From Aquila chrysaetos chrysaetos (lineage: Eukaryota > Chordata > Aves > Accipitriformes > Accipitridae), in contig NC_044004.1 of NCBI RefSeq assembly GCF_900496995.4, positions 84,451,538 to 84,515,537 on the forward strand: a stretch of DNA of 64,000 nt, written 5' to 3'. Shown here one piece after another: positions 12,973-44,339 of the stretch (its first letter is position 1; each line of letters begins with the position of its first letter). The position numbers and the translations under genes are program-made. The notes below the pieces were generated by a model that was not told the DNA's origin, ran no database searches, and saw only the letters and a list, made by a program, of their open reading frames with translations.

Positions 12973-15900
12973 CCACCACACAAAACAGCCCTGCAGGCCA
13001 GCTTGATTTGAAAGAACTGCATGCTGTGCCTTGGGGCTCAGCCAATTTAGATTGTAGCGGATTAGGTAAAGGAGATCATAAAGTAAAGGGATTTTGTTAG
13101 ATTATACAGGTTTGCTGGCCCTTACTGCAGAGGGAGGATGATCTGAGCACTTACCTCGCAGGGCATGAAAGAGAGAAGGTGGTTTCGGTACTGAACTGGG
13201 TTGTTTGGGACTTTTGATTGCACTTTCAGTAGTTTTTCATTTCAGCTGATGCTTATTTTACTTTACCATGGAGTAACCACGAGCCTTTGCAGGGCTGTAT
13301 TACAGATGCCCTCGCTTGTGCCAGCTGGACTGTCAGTGGCCAGTTGTTTTTAGCTTTATTCAAGGTGTGGCTGCTCACACAATGTGTTGCAGTAGTGGGA
13401 TCTCAGAATCACGCTTATGGTTCACGGTAGCAGGCACACTCTTTCAGGCATTATCTGCTTGTCTGCAGTAGTAAACGCAGTTTAAAAGTGGTAATCTGGA
13501 TTTAGGAGAAACTCGTCCAAGAATGTGAAAGCTGCTGTCCCCTTCCCTTCTGTTTTCCTTCAGCTCCTGTGGTGTGGGAAGCGGAACGATGTCCCTCATG
13601 GCTTTGTTTTATCTGCTTGCTTTGTGGGGAGCATCTTTCTGATTTGCAAGAACGTTTTGCCCAATTTTATTTTCAGTTTAAGTGGTATATTCAAATCTGA
13701 TCAGCGACTTGGACACAAGTTACAGACTTACGGATTTAAGAACAAGCCACGCTGTTGCAGATTTCTGTAAAACTGTAGCTCGATGTCTGTGTGCCTTTAG
13801 TCATGGACGAATTCTTCTATGGAAGAACTGTTCAGGGAATGAAATTTGCTTGTCAATAAACCAAAATATTTTACTTGCTCATAGCTTTTTTCATAAAACA
13901 AATGGTGAGGCCTGCATCTCTCTCCCACAGCTTACAAGTTTGTCTTAGTGGAGGTTACCTTCAATTTCAGATGATGCTTTGTTGAGCTCTTGTCACAACT
14001 CAGATCAGGTTTTTGTTGGGTTTTTTGTTTTTTGAAGTAGAATTGGCGAAGCATCCACACAGTGTCACTGTCATTGGTCTGTCTTGAAACAGGACAGAGG
14101 TGGCTTTGAACTACCTCTTTTGGCACAACCAAAGACTTTGTGCCAAAGTTTATTTGCCGGATACCTCAATTTGGGCATGTCTGCCACCATTCTGTAGCGC
14201 GGTCATCACCTCAGGTAACTTAATGCCTTGCCACAGGTGACTAGTCACACTTCTTTTTTTCTACAGGATAAGGGTGATAATAATGAGATGGCTTACCTAT
14301 ATTTTAGAAAACAAAGGCTTTTCTAGTGTAAGAGCTGCTTATTGAGCAAGATGCATGCCAGTAAACGTTTTGACTACTCAGTGCATAGTGGCCCTCAGTA
14401 CTTCTTCAGAAACAAATTGCTGCCGCCCTTCTCTGCGAACTGATGGGTGATAGTTTGGGTGGCTTTTTTTTTGTTACGCAGTTGAAGAAGTGACAAACAC
14501 AGTTTTATAAATAAAATTTTACGTATAAATATGATTACAGGCTGAATGAATCTGCACGCTATTAATGCAGTGTGGACTTGAGAAATTATTGTAGCAGTTG
14601 GTTCCCAAGAACTTCAGTACGATTGCCCTAACGTGAGCTACATCTCATCCTTTTAGCCCTTCACAGTTTCATCTCCTTGCAAAGGCTAACTTCTTAATTT
14701 ATTTGTCACGTCTGGTGTTTGTTGTCCCGGGCCATGGAAGGGTGGTTTTTGCAGAGCTGAGGAAAGTCTAATAACCCTGTACCTGAATCTAACAGAATGG
14801 AGCTGGGATCTTGTCGCGAAGTTAAATGAATGTTACTGTTTATTTCAGCACTACTGTGCAGTTGCACTTGGTGTTGCTCTTCCAAGGAAAATATCCTTTC
14901 TACTTTTGTTCATTTGCTTATCTTTGCATGCAAATAACAAATAATTCCTTTCTGTGCTAACTCTCTCATTGTTTTTCTTTTCTTGAAAGAAGTGAACACG
15001 GAAATAACTCAAGATAGGAACTCGGTTGTTTGAGGTCATGGTGACAAGCTTATTCAGGCCCACTTGTAGGTGTAAGTTGTTGTTAGGAACTTGAGTCATG
15101 CCAGTTGAAGCTGCAACAAGAAGTATTGCATTGGTGCGTGTGCATGTTCTTCCAGTTCTGGAGTCCGGTCCCTCAGGTGAGTGGCTCCGGGTCCCTTACC
15201 TCTGAGCTTTGTCTGGAAAAGAATGTTTCATTTAGTCCTCTAGCTTGCGAGTCTGTTACGAAATATATCGCGTGGCTGCCGGTTTTCCTTGGTTCAAGAA
15301 AGCACTGCAAATCCAGCGTGCCTTCCTGGTAGCACAGGAAACGGAAGTACTGAATAGGGTAGAAATTAAATCTTGTCGCTAAATAGTTATGTCAGCTTGA
15401 CGTAGGCAGGATTACCTGTGGATGCGCAGCAGTTGCATGGGCGTTCGCATTACGCTGTCTGTGTAGCTTACGGCTTTTTTCAGTGTGTGTGATGGAGGGG
15501 GGGGGTTCTTTAACAGTACGGTTGCACCGTAAAGAAACTTACTTGATTTCTGGTGTTTGCCATCTCAGTTTCAGTATTTAGTTTCTGGCTAGTATGTACG
15601 CGAGTGCCTCGAGCAGTAAGTTCTCATTAAGACGCTTTTCCAATGGCTGCTCAGGCTGATCTAAGAATGTGGCTCATTTTATTCAAGGGAGAAGAGCACT
15701 CAGATTCTTCTTCCTTAGGTGTTATTCCTTGGCTCTTGAGTATGTGCCGATGAAAACTGGAAAAGTAGCTTTTACAGAGGATATGTATCTACGAGGCTTC
15801 CATTAGTGCCTGGTAAAACATGGAGATACTGTTCTTTGTAAGCTTGGACTATTTAAATTGTTGATGCCAATGCCTTGGGTTTTGGCTTAAATTTCACTGG

Positions 15901-17404
15901 TGCCTTTACCTCCAAACCCCTCAGGCCTGCTAAGACTTGGGTCCTTGACTTTAAGGAAGTGCTATACTAATTGGGACACATGAAGATTTTAATCTTTTTA
16001 AAACTTGGTTTCATGGCACCCATGTTGATAGCAAGAGGTAGCTGCATTTTTATTTTACTGCCTTTTAATGACTTGGAAACCTGAACAGTTCACTGAGCCT
16101 CTGCTGCCACTGTAGAGATCTCTGAAGAGATAATGAAAGGAAATAATACTGAGACAGGTGACGAATTGTACTGAGACATCCTGTAAAATACTGTGATTCT
16201 GTGATATAAATCAATAGTGCTGTCACTTGAAATATGGACAGAGGTGGATGGTACTCATCTCTTTGAGCATGTAAACCAACTTCCGTTTCAAGTCATTAGG
16301 GAAGAATTGGCTGCGTGCAATCATTGCATACTTGCCTTTCTCAGATTTTCTGAAAGGTTTCGGTGGCCTTTCCTGAAAGAGCACAGCTTCCAGTGACGAA
16401 AGTATCTAGTGTGATACAGATCTGATGTAGTGTAATGACTTGTCACAGATTATTATGTTTTGTACCCAGAGGCATTTTCAGTTTTCCTTGTGGTATGCCA
16501 GCAATTTGTTAACATGTGTACTTTGTTTATTGCTGTATTCATAAGAATGTGTGCAGGCTGTGATCTGCTTTTTAATAGGTTCTTCGGGGGAAAAAAAAAA
16601 AAAAGTGCGATGAAGCTCCATCCTTGTGTATTCTCCCAAGTGCTCATGGTGAAGATTGTATCACCAATTTTGTGTTCATCATCTGCTTGTGAGGCAGGGG
16701 AGCAAAAAAAATTAGTCTCACCTGTAGAAACTGAGGTCCTTGTTCTTTTAAGGTTGGTTTCTAAGTAAAATTCCCACACGTGTGCCGTTTCTGTAGTATG
16801 AGTCATGTTAGGAAGACTCCCAAATTGCTCAGATTTTGTTTCTTTGGAGGTTCCCACTTTGAACATGCCCAGGGCCTAAGCCTTTGATGTAATTGTGAAT
16901 AGCCCTTCACATTGGCTCCTGGCTTGGATTAATGGGTTGAGGTTAGGTTGGTAAGAAAACAAACGTCTTATTCTAGGACTGTCTCCCAAGTTGGCAACTT
17001 GGGGTTTTGAGTTGGTCGTCTTTGCCTGCTGCCTTGCCTACACATTCGTTTTTTGAGAGAGTAAGTAGATCAAGCTTTCTTTAGGGAACTGGAGGGTATC
17101 TCGTGATTGCAGATGCTGGTATTCATGAGCAAGTTCAGCCTTCCTGACATGAGCTGGAAAAAGCAACGTCGGGTGCTGGCAAGCCATCAAAAAGACTTCC
17201 AGAGTGCTGAAGATCATTTTATGATGCAGATGATCTGTGAGATGGTATGGATGGGTAGGAGCATGGCAAGTAAAACTTGAGAACCATTCGAGGCGGGGGG
17301 GAAGTGGGGGCATTATAGGTTGGCCGCCTTCTCCTTGATCCCTGGGAAGACTTGTAAAGCCACTCCTCGTGGGAGCTGTGTTCAGATCCATGAAGGACAA
17401 GAAG

Positions 17405-19075
17405 ACGTTTGGAACAGCAGGCGTGGATTTACCAAGGGCAGGTTATAACTGACCAACTAGCTTGCCTTTGGCGATGACACGAATGGGTCAGTGGGTGAGC
17501 AAAGTGCAATAGATGTGGTTTGCCTTGATTTCAGTAAGGCCTTGGTTTTCTGTACTATTCTTGGAGACAAACTGGACAGGTAGCGTATGAGGTGGGTGGG
17601 AAACTGTCTGGACAGCCAGCATCAGAAGGTTGTGGTGAGCAATTCTAAGTCCAACTGGTAGCTGGCTGCTTGCGAAGTTTCTCTAGGGGCAGTGCTGGGG
17701 CTGATGATGCTGTTTAACACCTTTCCCCTGACCTGATTGATGGGCTAAAGTGTTCTGCAGCAAGTTTCCGGAGGGATAGGCTGGAGAAATGGGCCGACAG
17801 GAACATCACAGAGTTCAATAAAGGCAAATTACCAAGTTCTGCATGTGCGTGGAAAAACTGCATGCAAAAGTAAAGGCTGGGAAACACCTGGATACAAAGC
17901 AGCTTTGCACAAACGGACCTTAGCGTCCTGGCCGAAAAGTTGAACTTGAGTCAGCAGCGTACCTTTGCGGTGATGAAGGGCGGTTGCGTTCTGGGCTGCG
18001 TAAGCAGGAGTGTAGTGAGCAGAAGTGATGCTTCCTTTCCATTTGGACTCTTGTGACACCCAGACCCAGAGTATTGCTCCCAGTTTTAACTCCTCAGGAC
18101 AGGAAAGAAACCAACATGCTGGAATGGGTCTGTGTCGTGGTTTAACCCCAGCCAGCAACTAAGCACCACGCAGCCGCTCACTCACTCCCCTCTCACCCAG
18201 TGGGATGGGGGAGAAAATCGGGGAAAAAAAAGAAGCAAAACCCACGGGTTGAGATAAGAACAGTTTAATAGAACAGAAAAGAAGAAACGGATAATGATAA
18301 TGATAACACTAATAAAATGACAACAGCAATAATGAAAGGATTGGAATGTACAAATGATGCGCAGTGCAATTGCTCACCACCCGCCGACCGGCACCCAGCT
18401 AGTCCCCGAGCGGCGATTCCCCGCCCCCACTTCCCAGTTCCTATACTAGATGGGACGTCATATGGTATGGAATACCCTGTTGGTCAGTTTGGGTCAGGTG
18501 CCTTGGCTGTGTCCTGTGCCAACTTCTTGTGCCCCTCCAGCTTTCTCGCTGGCTGGGCATGAGAAGCTGAAAAATCCTTGACATTAGTCTAAACACTACT
18601 AGCAGCAACTGAAAACATCAGTGTGTTATCAACATTCTTCTCATACTGAACTCAAAACATAGCACTGCACCAGCTACTAGGAAGACAGTTAACTCTATCC
18701 CAGCTGAAACTAGGACAGTCTGGTGTAGGGTCACCAGGATCGTTAGAGGATTGGAGTGCCTAGAGAAAGGAGACTTTGAGAAGGCTGGGCTTGTTCAGCC
18801 TGGAGAACAGAGGACCCAAGTCGAGGGATGAACTGTTACTGCTACCTTCAACTATCGGGTGGGAGGGTGTGGATCGTATTTCTCCAAGATGCACCACATT
18901 GAATTGACAGCTGACAGGCACAAATTGCAAATGGCAGTTCTGTTTACATGTTAGCGAATAACCTTATTCAGAACTTGTTTTAACGAGCAATGTGTTAGAA
19001 ACTGGTCATAGTTTGCACCCGGGGTTGAACCAGGTGACCCCCAGAAGTCCTTTCCAACCTAAATTATTCTATAAC
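17405..19075 (+). mobile_element. Degraded CR1 LINE (3' part of ORF2 and 3' UTR), split by an LTR
   Basis: The plus strand shows decayed but recognisable CR1 landmarks in order: a reverse-transcriptase end region around 17,500-17,750 (an 'atttcagtaaggcc' block and 'gcagtgctggggctgatgatgctgttta'-like blocks), then the block ending '...gttctgggctgcgt', and after the LTR the conserved 'ggctgggcttgttcagcctg' segment near 18,784. The tail is the CR1-like 'tcctttccaacctaaatta' near 19,050. Multiple stops and indels make it inactive. It is 5'-truncated, as most CR1 copies are, so the left border is approximate. CR1 is the dominant bird LINE, which supports the host assignment. Confidence 0.8.
18133..18717 (-). 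mobile_element. Endogenous-retrovirus solo LTR (585 bp) with 5-bp target duplication
   Basis: The element runs from TGTCGTGG to AGGACA, giving inverted TGT...ACA ends. It is flanked by identical 5-bp duplications GTCTG (18,128-18,132 and 18,718-18,722). It closely resembles a solo LTR family widespread in bird genomes. The likely transcriptional orientation is minus: on that strand a CRE-like TGACGTC (near 18,455-18,461) precedes a decayed TATA-like stretch, and an ATTAAA signal (18,264-18,269) follows. No internal retroviral genes remain, so this is the product of LTR-LTR recombination. It lies inside the CR1 and is antisense to G3BP2. Confidence 0.88.
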
Positions 19076-19666
19076 AAATTTGAAATGCAGTTAGGTTGGA
19101 TAAGTAGTACCTAAGGCTTTGGTCATCTCTGAGGCATAAAGGTTTCCCTTCCCAGCCTTCAGGGAATGTGAATCCAGCCACGTAATTACTTCAGAATATT
19201 GGTGCTACCGTCTTTGTGTTACAGGTGTGACAGTAGCCTTTTGAAGCGGATGTGCTTTGAGATAAATGAATTTTACCGGCTGACTTAAGAAAGTGTATTC
19301 CTTTTTGTTTTGCAGTGCTGTTTAACTTGGATTTTTAATTGTTCGTCAGTTTATTGCTAATGGGTTAAATAAACGGGGCTACACGTTTTTAACAGGGTTT
19401 TTGGTTGGTTGGTTGGGGTTTTTTGTTGTTTTGTTTTTTAAAGCACCTGTTCTGTAAGGGACTTTGTTTCTACACATGAATTGACTGAAATCTTTTTATT
19501 TACTCAAAGGAGGTGGGGGAGGGTGTCCTGAATTAGTGGATTAGTTCTGTGTGAATTAAGTTCCTGTTCACATCATTGTTTCAATTCTAATATCATTATG
19601 CTTATCCCTTTTATGGGGAAGTTGTGATATATAGGGCTGTCTTCAAACTAACGTGAATATTTTTAA

Positions 19667-38657
<18,991 letters not shown>

Positions 38658-38888
38658 AAATCTCCACTGTGGGCAGACAGTCTTGGCAGTGGTACATTAT
38701 CCATCGTGTTTGCATTCTTGTTAATTTTTTTTGGCTTTGGAATGTGACACAGCCCTTCTGATAATTTCTTTGATGTGAAAGCATCCTTTGGTTTCCAGTT
38801 TAAATTGAGGTGGACGTTCTTTCCCCAGTTTCACAACAGGAGTCACACTGTTAATTTATAAATGTAGACTTGGAGAATTGAGGACTGG

Positions 38889-38933
38889 AAAAAAAAAAAA
38901 AAAAAAAAAAAAAAGGAAAAAAAAAAAAAAAAA
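38889..38933 (+). repeat. Long A-tract inside the G3BP2 3' UTR
   Basis: A run of 26 A (38,889-38,914), then GG, then 17 A (38,917-38,933). It lies only about 230 bp after the stop codon with no AATAAA in the preceding 40 bases. It is therefore an internal tract, not a real polyadenylation site, and a likely internal oligo-dT priming point. It could also bind poly(A)-binding protein. Confidence 0.92.
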
Positions 38934-39692
38934 GACCGGTTAACTATCTGCAACAAAAGTGAACTAAAGGACATGCCCAATAGAATTCAGGTCCTTTCAG
39001 TCAAAAACCCTCTGCTGCACATTTTGTGTAAGTGTTACTGTTTCTGCCTATTACTGTTGGAAACACAAATAGTGCAATTTGTGCAATTGGAGAAGCTTGC
39101 CTTTTTTTTTCCTTCTTAGAACACTCGGCTCCAAACAAACTCGTGTTTACGCGCTCATCAAAATGCACTAATGGGTACTCTGAACTCATTTATATTGACA
39201 CCTGCAGGAGGCATCGGAGGAAAAAACTTTCATCCTCTTATTCAGACAGAATAGCTTGTGAAACGATGCGGGCATCTGATCTGCTTGCTGTGACCAACAT
39301 ATGTACACACACAAACCTTAATAAGACTACAAGTTTATTCCAGAAGAAATCCATTTAGCTGTAAACTAAACAGAACCCAGAGTTTCAAAGTTGTAGCCCT
39401 GAGTACGCAACAAGTTTGATAGCTCACGTCAGGTTTTCTATCTGCCCCTCTTCAGTACAGGGATGGCTGCTCAACACACTCCTCCTTCCCCTTTCCCCTT
39501 CGATAAGCATTGTACAGTGAAATTTGTCTTGACTGTATTTGAGTTCTCTGGTAATGTAATAAGCATGATGGTGCCTTCTATGAATACATCATTCCAGTCT
39601 TGCTGGTGATTTTGTACAGTATAGTGTATGAATTACTGTGCTGCAAAGCCAATCGGCTGCAAAGCATTTAAAGGAAGTCATTGAAAAATTGT

Positions 39693-39698
39693 ATTAAA
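39693..39698 (+). terminator. G3BP2: Polyadenylation signal ATTAAA, likely proximal G3BP2 site
   Basis: ATTAAA is followed by an A-rich then CA-containing stretch and T-rich sequence within 30-60 bases. It is the first plausible signal after the stop codon apart from the A-tract. Confidence 0.5.
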
Positions 39699-39715
39699 AA
39701 AAATTGCAGTATCTT

Positions 39716-41400
39716 TCAATCAGTAAACGTTGCTAAAATTATCATCCACCTTGCTCTTCAATTAACAAGTTCGCCTGTTTTTTTGCAGAGGGGGGGAAGG
39801 GAGGAAGAAGGCATCCAAGTAGTCTCCAGGTTGTCTCTTCTCTTTTATCAATGTCAAAGCTAAAGAAAACAGAGTTGAAATCTCTCTTGGATGTGAATTT
39901 CGGAAGTCAGTCAAGAACAGTGAACGCTTTTGGCCAGCTCGTAATCGGTAGAACTGAGCATCCTTTGTGAGGGTGAGCTTATCAAACGAGGATACTGCAA
40001 TTTTCTGAGAACAAAACAGCAGCTCTTAAGTAATTGCATTTTCCAGTTGCACTTTTTAAAAAACTCTTACTCATTTTGCACATAACTCTCAGCTGAAGTT
40101 GACACTTACGTGGCTCCGGACTGAAAGATAGAAAGGAGACATCCTCTTCTTCAGTTTGACTGGTGGGTTTTTCCAGTGGAGAGGTCTGTTTCTGGATGAC
40201 GTTCTGGAGCGCATTCCCATAAACTGCAGCTGCAGCAGACAGTACAGTTCGGCTCGATGCCGGGGTGTGCAGCAAGCGCCCGGCTCTGAGGCGTCAGGAG
40301 TAAAAGTGTGTGTGGGGGGGGGTGTTTGCGTGTGCGTCTGTGCAAAAGTGTGACCACTTAAAGCTGCTTCTAAGCATGGAAGACCTCAAATAAAATACTG
40401 GCAATTTCAAGCAAAAGCAGATAGGGCATCATAGCAATCTGTCTCTGGATTATGCAATCATTTGCTGTTTTTGAGTAAGTTGGAAGATTTTGCACATATT
40501 TTTCTGATACGTTAGGCAAAGTGAAGTGGCATCTGTCTGTTTTCTCCCAGACTCGAGGTCTTCTGTGTTTGATGGTAAGTCTTGCACTATTTTCATACAT
40601 TTTTTTTTTCTGGGGCACATTTCTACCAGTTTCCATTTTCATATTTCAGTTTTTTGTTGAAGGTCTTGCATTTTCAGCTGTTACCTGGAAATCTGTTGTA
40701 CTTGAACTGCTGGCCACACAACACCGCTACTTTAGGTTTGAAGCCTTCAGACAAATTGCTGTCATGGGTTAGCAGTTTGCCACCAGTGTGTTTTGTGTAG
40801 CCTTTTTTTTTTTTTTTTTTTTTTTCCTTTTGTAGTACTGTGCTGTTTTGCTGCCACCTAATTCAGTTATATGGCAGATGGCACTGGGAATAATCTCAGC
40901 AACAAAAACCGGAGTATTAAAAAGAGCTACTGAGCCATTCTGCTTTCTGGCTTGCTTCTTGTTTAAGTGACATGAACAACCATTGGAGCATCATCCAGAG
41001 AAGTTTACATGGTGATAGCTCACCTGCTGTACTGTGGACTCTTACGTGTTCTCAACCCTCTCTATAGTAAATGTACCTCTTAGAGCAAAGGAAGGGATTC
41101 ACTGACCATTACTGTTAGTTGCTGATTTGTGGATGGTGGGAGTATTTTGTCATTACGGTTCTATTTCAACAAACTTGGCTGACCATCTTGGCTTTAGTAG
41201 GTATACAAGACAGTGGATTACCATCTTTATTGCTGTAACGTGTCAAGCATTATATGCTAGTAGATTCTAGTTTAATTGTTGCAGGTGGAAAGTATTTTTA
41301 CTTTTAAGTTTCCATTCTGAATGTGTTTTGACTAAACATACCAATAAACTACTGATGTCTGCAGCATTTATCCATGTCCCTAATTCTCTTGAATGCAGGT
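39716..41400 (+). other. Region downstream of G3BP2: extended 3' UTR or intergenic DNA
   Basis: Mostly AT-rich, with a G/T-rich microsatellite-like patch (about 40,305-40,340) and a T25 run at 40,803-40,827. No coding potential was recognised. Confidence 0.5.
41343..41348 (+). terminator. G3BP2: Polyadenylation signal AATAAA, possible distal G3BP2 site
   Basis: A canonical AATAAA is followed about 20-40 bases later by a TG-rich stretch. Another AATAAA lies at 40,389-40,394. Use of either would extend the 3' UTR to about 1.7 or 2.7 kb. No evidence in the sequence decides which is used. Confidence 0.35.
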
Positions 41401-41639
41401 CGCTGTAGAGCACTGTTTCATCCCTTGCTGTACAGAAAATGCTTTCTTAAGAACACTGTTGCTGGCTTGTCAGATGGCGGTGGGAAGCCGTAGTAGCGCA
41501 GCATCACATAGTTCGGTTGAAGCGTTTGACCTGAGTGGAGTCGATGAGCTCTGGTTTGCCGTGGCTGTATAAACTCCTTTCCTGGGACGCTGGCTTGAGA
41601 AGACACAAGGGCCGGAAGCCCTGCCAGTGCCCCTGAGAA

Positions 41640-41925
41640 ACCGTGCCCGGGCCCCTCGTGGCTTCTGAGGGGTCCTGGCTTGGGTCGCTCCGGCTCCAGA
41701 GCTGAACAGCAAGGAAGTTGGACGTGGTCTGTTCGTGTCACAGGTGGCCGGCCAGGCGTCGCCCCCGGCGCAGGTCTGTCCCCTCGATCTGGCGGCTCCT
41801 CTCGCCTCGGGCCGTGCGCGGTCCAGGGAGGACGTGAGCACCTCTTGGACGTGTCCCAGATGGGATTTCTGCGCGCCCCGCCAGGCGGTGGGGGCTGTGG
41901 CGTCCGGCTTTGGGGATACACCTTG
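41640..41925. promoter_or_regulatory. Small GC-rich, CpG-containing patch
   Basis: A short block of about 290 bp with many CpG dinucleotides lies in otherwise moderate-GC DNA. It allows a 223-residue minus-strand frame (41,418-42,089) that shows low-complexity composition and no family I recognise. It could be a minor CpG island or enhancer, or an old GC-rich repeat. Function is not supported. Confidence 0.3.
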
Positions 41926-44330
41926 AACGTGAGCTGAGTTGTCTTAAAAACACGAATCTGGAGTTGCTTGCTCTCAACTTTAGTGTTGCTTGCTGTTGAT
42001 GCTGTGGAACTGATTGTCGTACTGCAAGATAATCCCTGTTTTTTCCCTTCTTGTGTTTGGTGGCATTGCCAGTGCTGGCATTTACCCAAAAAGGTTGGTG
42101 GAAGAGTTATTCTTGCACTGCTTGTAGATACATTGTGTCTGAGTCATGGAATCTGTGTGGAGCTGTTCTGCTCTGGGTGAAGTTCGTGGGAGCTGCTGTC
42201 TGCTGCGTCTTGAAGTCCTCTGCCGAGCGTGTGTCTTGGCTGGAGTATTTTCTGCTAAATGGCGGTTGGGAAGTCTCTGGAAAGTTGTGTGAGTTGAAAT
42301 ACTGGAATGAAAAAATGAGATCCTGTAGAAGAGCCCTAAGCCCAAGTCAGCAAAAAATCCTCTGAGGAGCAGCCTCAACAGCTAGGAGATCTGCTGGCAC
42401 CAAAGATGCCCGAAGAAACACGGTCCCCTCCCGAGGGCCTGGAGCATTCGGATCTTCATACTGCTTTGTGAGGTAAATTGTGGTGGCCTGCAAACCCCTG
42501 CTTACCTGGGGCTGGGGAGGAGGGGAGGAGGTGGCAGAGAGAATGGTACCTGCAACCAAACAAGGTGGGCCAGGACAGAGTTTCACTTGTGCCATGAAGT
42601 CTTAAGTCTTTAAAATAGTTCAAGAGCACATTTGAACAGCACCTGAGCTGATGTTCAGGCTTTGTGAATGACTCTGTGTAATGATTAGCCTGTACTTTTT
42701 TTTTTTTTTTTCCCCTCCTTTTTATATGGTTGAAATGGAGCAAGGTAAAAGTCAGTCCATACACATACCGGAGTGATGGCTGGGGGGCTTTTAGTGGAGA
42801 TAAAAAAGTGAGGAAATGCCAGGGGGCAGATGAAGGATGTCAGTGAGCAACAACACGTTCAGTTCCCTTGGTGGTAACCACGTGCAGACACAGCGTGCTC
42901 TGAAGCATCATTATAATTTTTTGTGGACATGATTTTAGAAAGGCCTTTGCAGTCACCACGATTGCTGGAGTTTTGCATTTCATGTGGAGAAATACAGCTT
43001 GGCAAAGTGGATTTATTGGACAAGGTGGAAGAATATAGCAGGCTGCCCGATAATCCTTGGGAAAGCTCCTCTTGGTGTCTGTGGTTAAAGTTTGGCTTCT
43101 TGCAAGGGGAAGAAAAGCAGCGTGGGCCCTCGGTGTAACCTTTCACTCCTGTTCTGACTGGTGTCTCCTGGGCTTGAGCTCAAGTGAGACATCTCGGTGA
43201 TGGTGCTTCTGACGCCATCTCTGCAACACTTGCTGTTCCTGCTGACAGGTGGGAACAGTGGGAAGTGCAGCGTGTGCGCGCGCGCGTGTATTTTTGCATG
43301 TGTAGGAATTTGAGAACAGCTTTCACAGGTGCTGACACGACGCTCTCCTAGGCGGCCTTATTGCAATGCCATTTTAATGGCAAACCCCTCCCATAACCTT
43401 GAAATCCTTGACTCCCCTGAGAGGTAAGGTACACGCATTAAACCCAGAGTTGGTAAAACAAGGCATCACGCACCAGTGGGTTTCGTGGCCCTGCAGCGAC
43501 CTTAATAGCCCTGTTGGGCCTCGCAGCATTTGCAGCGAGTGAGTCCTGAAGTTGCTACTCAAATGCGCCGGACAACGTGTTTTCGCCATGTTTGTCCTGA
43601 CAGACATGCGAACTTGCAGGAGCTGGTGTGTCAGCTCTCGGCCGCTGTGACCTGCCAGCAGCAGGTAGGGAGCAGGTGTGCTCTGCTAGGAGCACAGGGG
43701 AGGGAGGTGAGGGGTGTCGGGGGGTCCGTTTGGGATACAGAGTGGATTATGTGGATGATCAGGAGCAGGTCCCCTCTCCAGCTCTGCTTGGCAAAGAGAA
43801 GAAACAAGAGCCCGTCAGGGGAAGCCCGGCTGCAGCTCTGCCGTAGCCACTCCTGGAGCATCACAGGGTTGGAGCCGTACCACTGCCCCGGGCTGAACCC
43901 CATGGCGGGTGCAGCGAGAGCTGCTGGCCTTTCCCTGCGACGCAAGGAGCAGGTTCATTTTTCCCTGACGTGTCGGCTGCTCCTGATCTGTGCCCTGCGC
44001 TCTACACTGGGGCAGCACCCTGCTGGGGAGGGGTAAGGCCATGGGTCCCCAGGCCTGATGTGAAGATCTCCAACCTCCAGAGCCTGGCCCAAGAGATGGA
44101 GTAAAAGCTGGTATTTGCTATGGTGGGGAAGAAAAACGGTGCAGGGGGAAGCGGGCCAGAGGAAGGATGGGGTCTGCACCGCAGCCTCAGCCCCTCCACC
44201 CTACAGCAGTGCTCTGCATCTACGGCGCTCCTCACGTGCAAAGCAGAAATAAAGAAAAAACTCTGAACGTAAAACACGACTAGGCTCAGGTTGATGCTCC
44301 CCTGTACTAAGCTGCGACGCAAAAATTGGC
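41926..44330. other. Intergenic DNA, nothing recognised
   Basis: Moderate-GC DNA with a T-run near 42,697-42,712. A run of about ten alternating CG bases lies near 43,276-43,286. Frames here have no recognisable similarity, and no transposon could be assigned by eye. Confidence 0.5.
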
Positions 44331-44339
44331 GCCTTCAGC

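Larger units (their letters stand above)
38658..39715 (+). other. G3BP2: G3BP2 3' UTR (shortest likely form)
   Basis: After the TGA at 38,655-38,657 the sequence becomes AT-rich non-coding DNA with a long A-tract. It reaches an ATTAAA signal at 39,693-39,698, so cleavage would fall near 39,710-39,720. Longer forms using AATAAA at 40,389 or 41,343 are possible. Border choice is inferred without transcript data. Confidence 0.6.

Noticed and set aside
18133..18717. Possible intact endogenous retrovirus
   Set aside because: Only one LTR is present, flanked directly by the target duplication. No internal gag, pol or env sequence exists.
38889..38933. A-tract considered as the poly(A) tail of a retroposed mRNA or the true G3BP2 end
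   Set aside because: UTR-like sequence continues on both sides, no AATAAA/ATTAAA precedes it at the right distance, and G3BP2 has normal introns, so it is not a retrocopy.
41418..42089. 223-residue minus-strand frame, considered as ODAPH or another syntenic gene
   Set aside because: No signal peptide and no similarity to the ODAPH pattern. The open frame coincides with a GC-rich patch.
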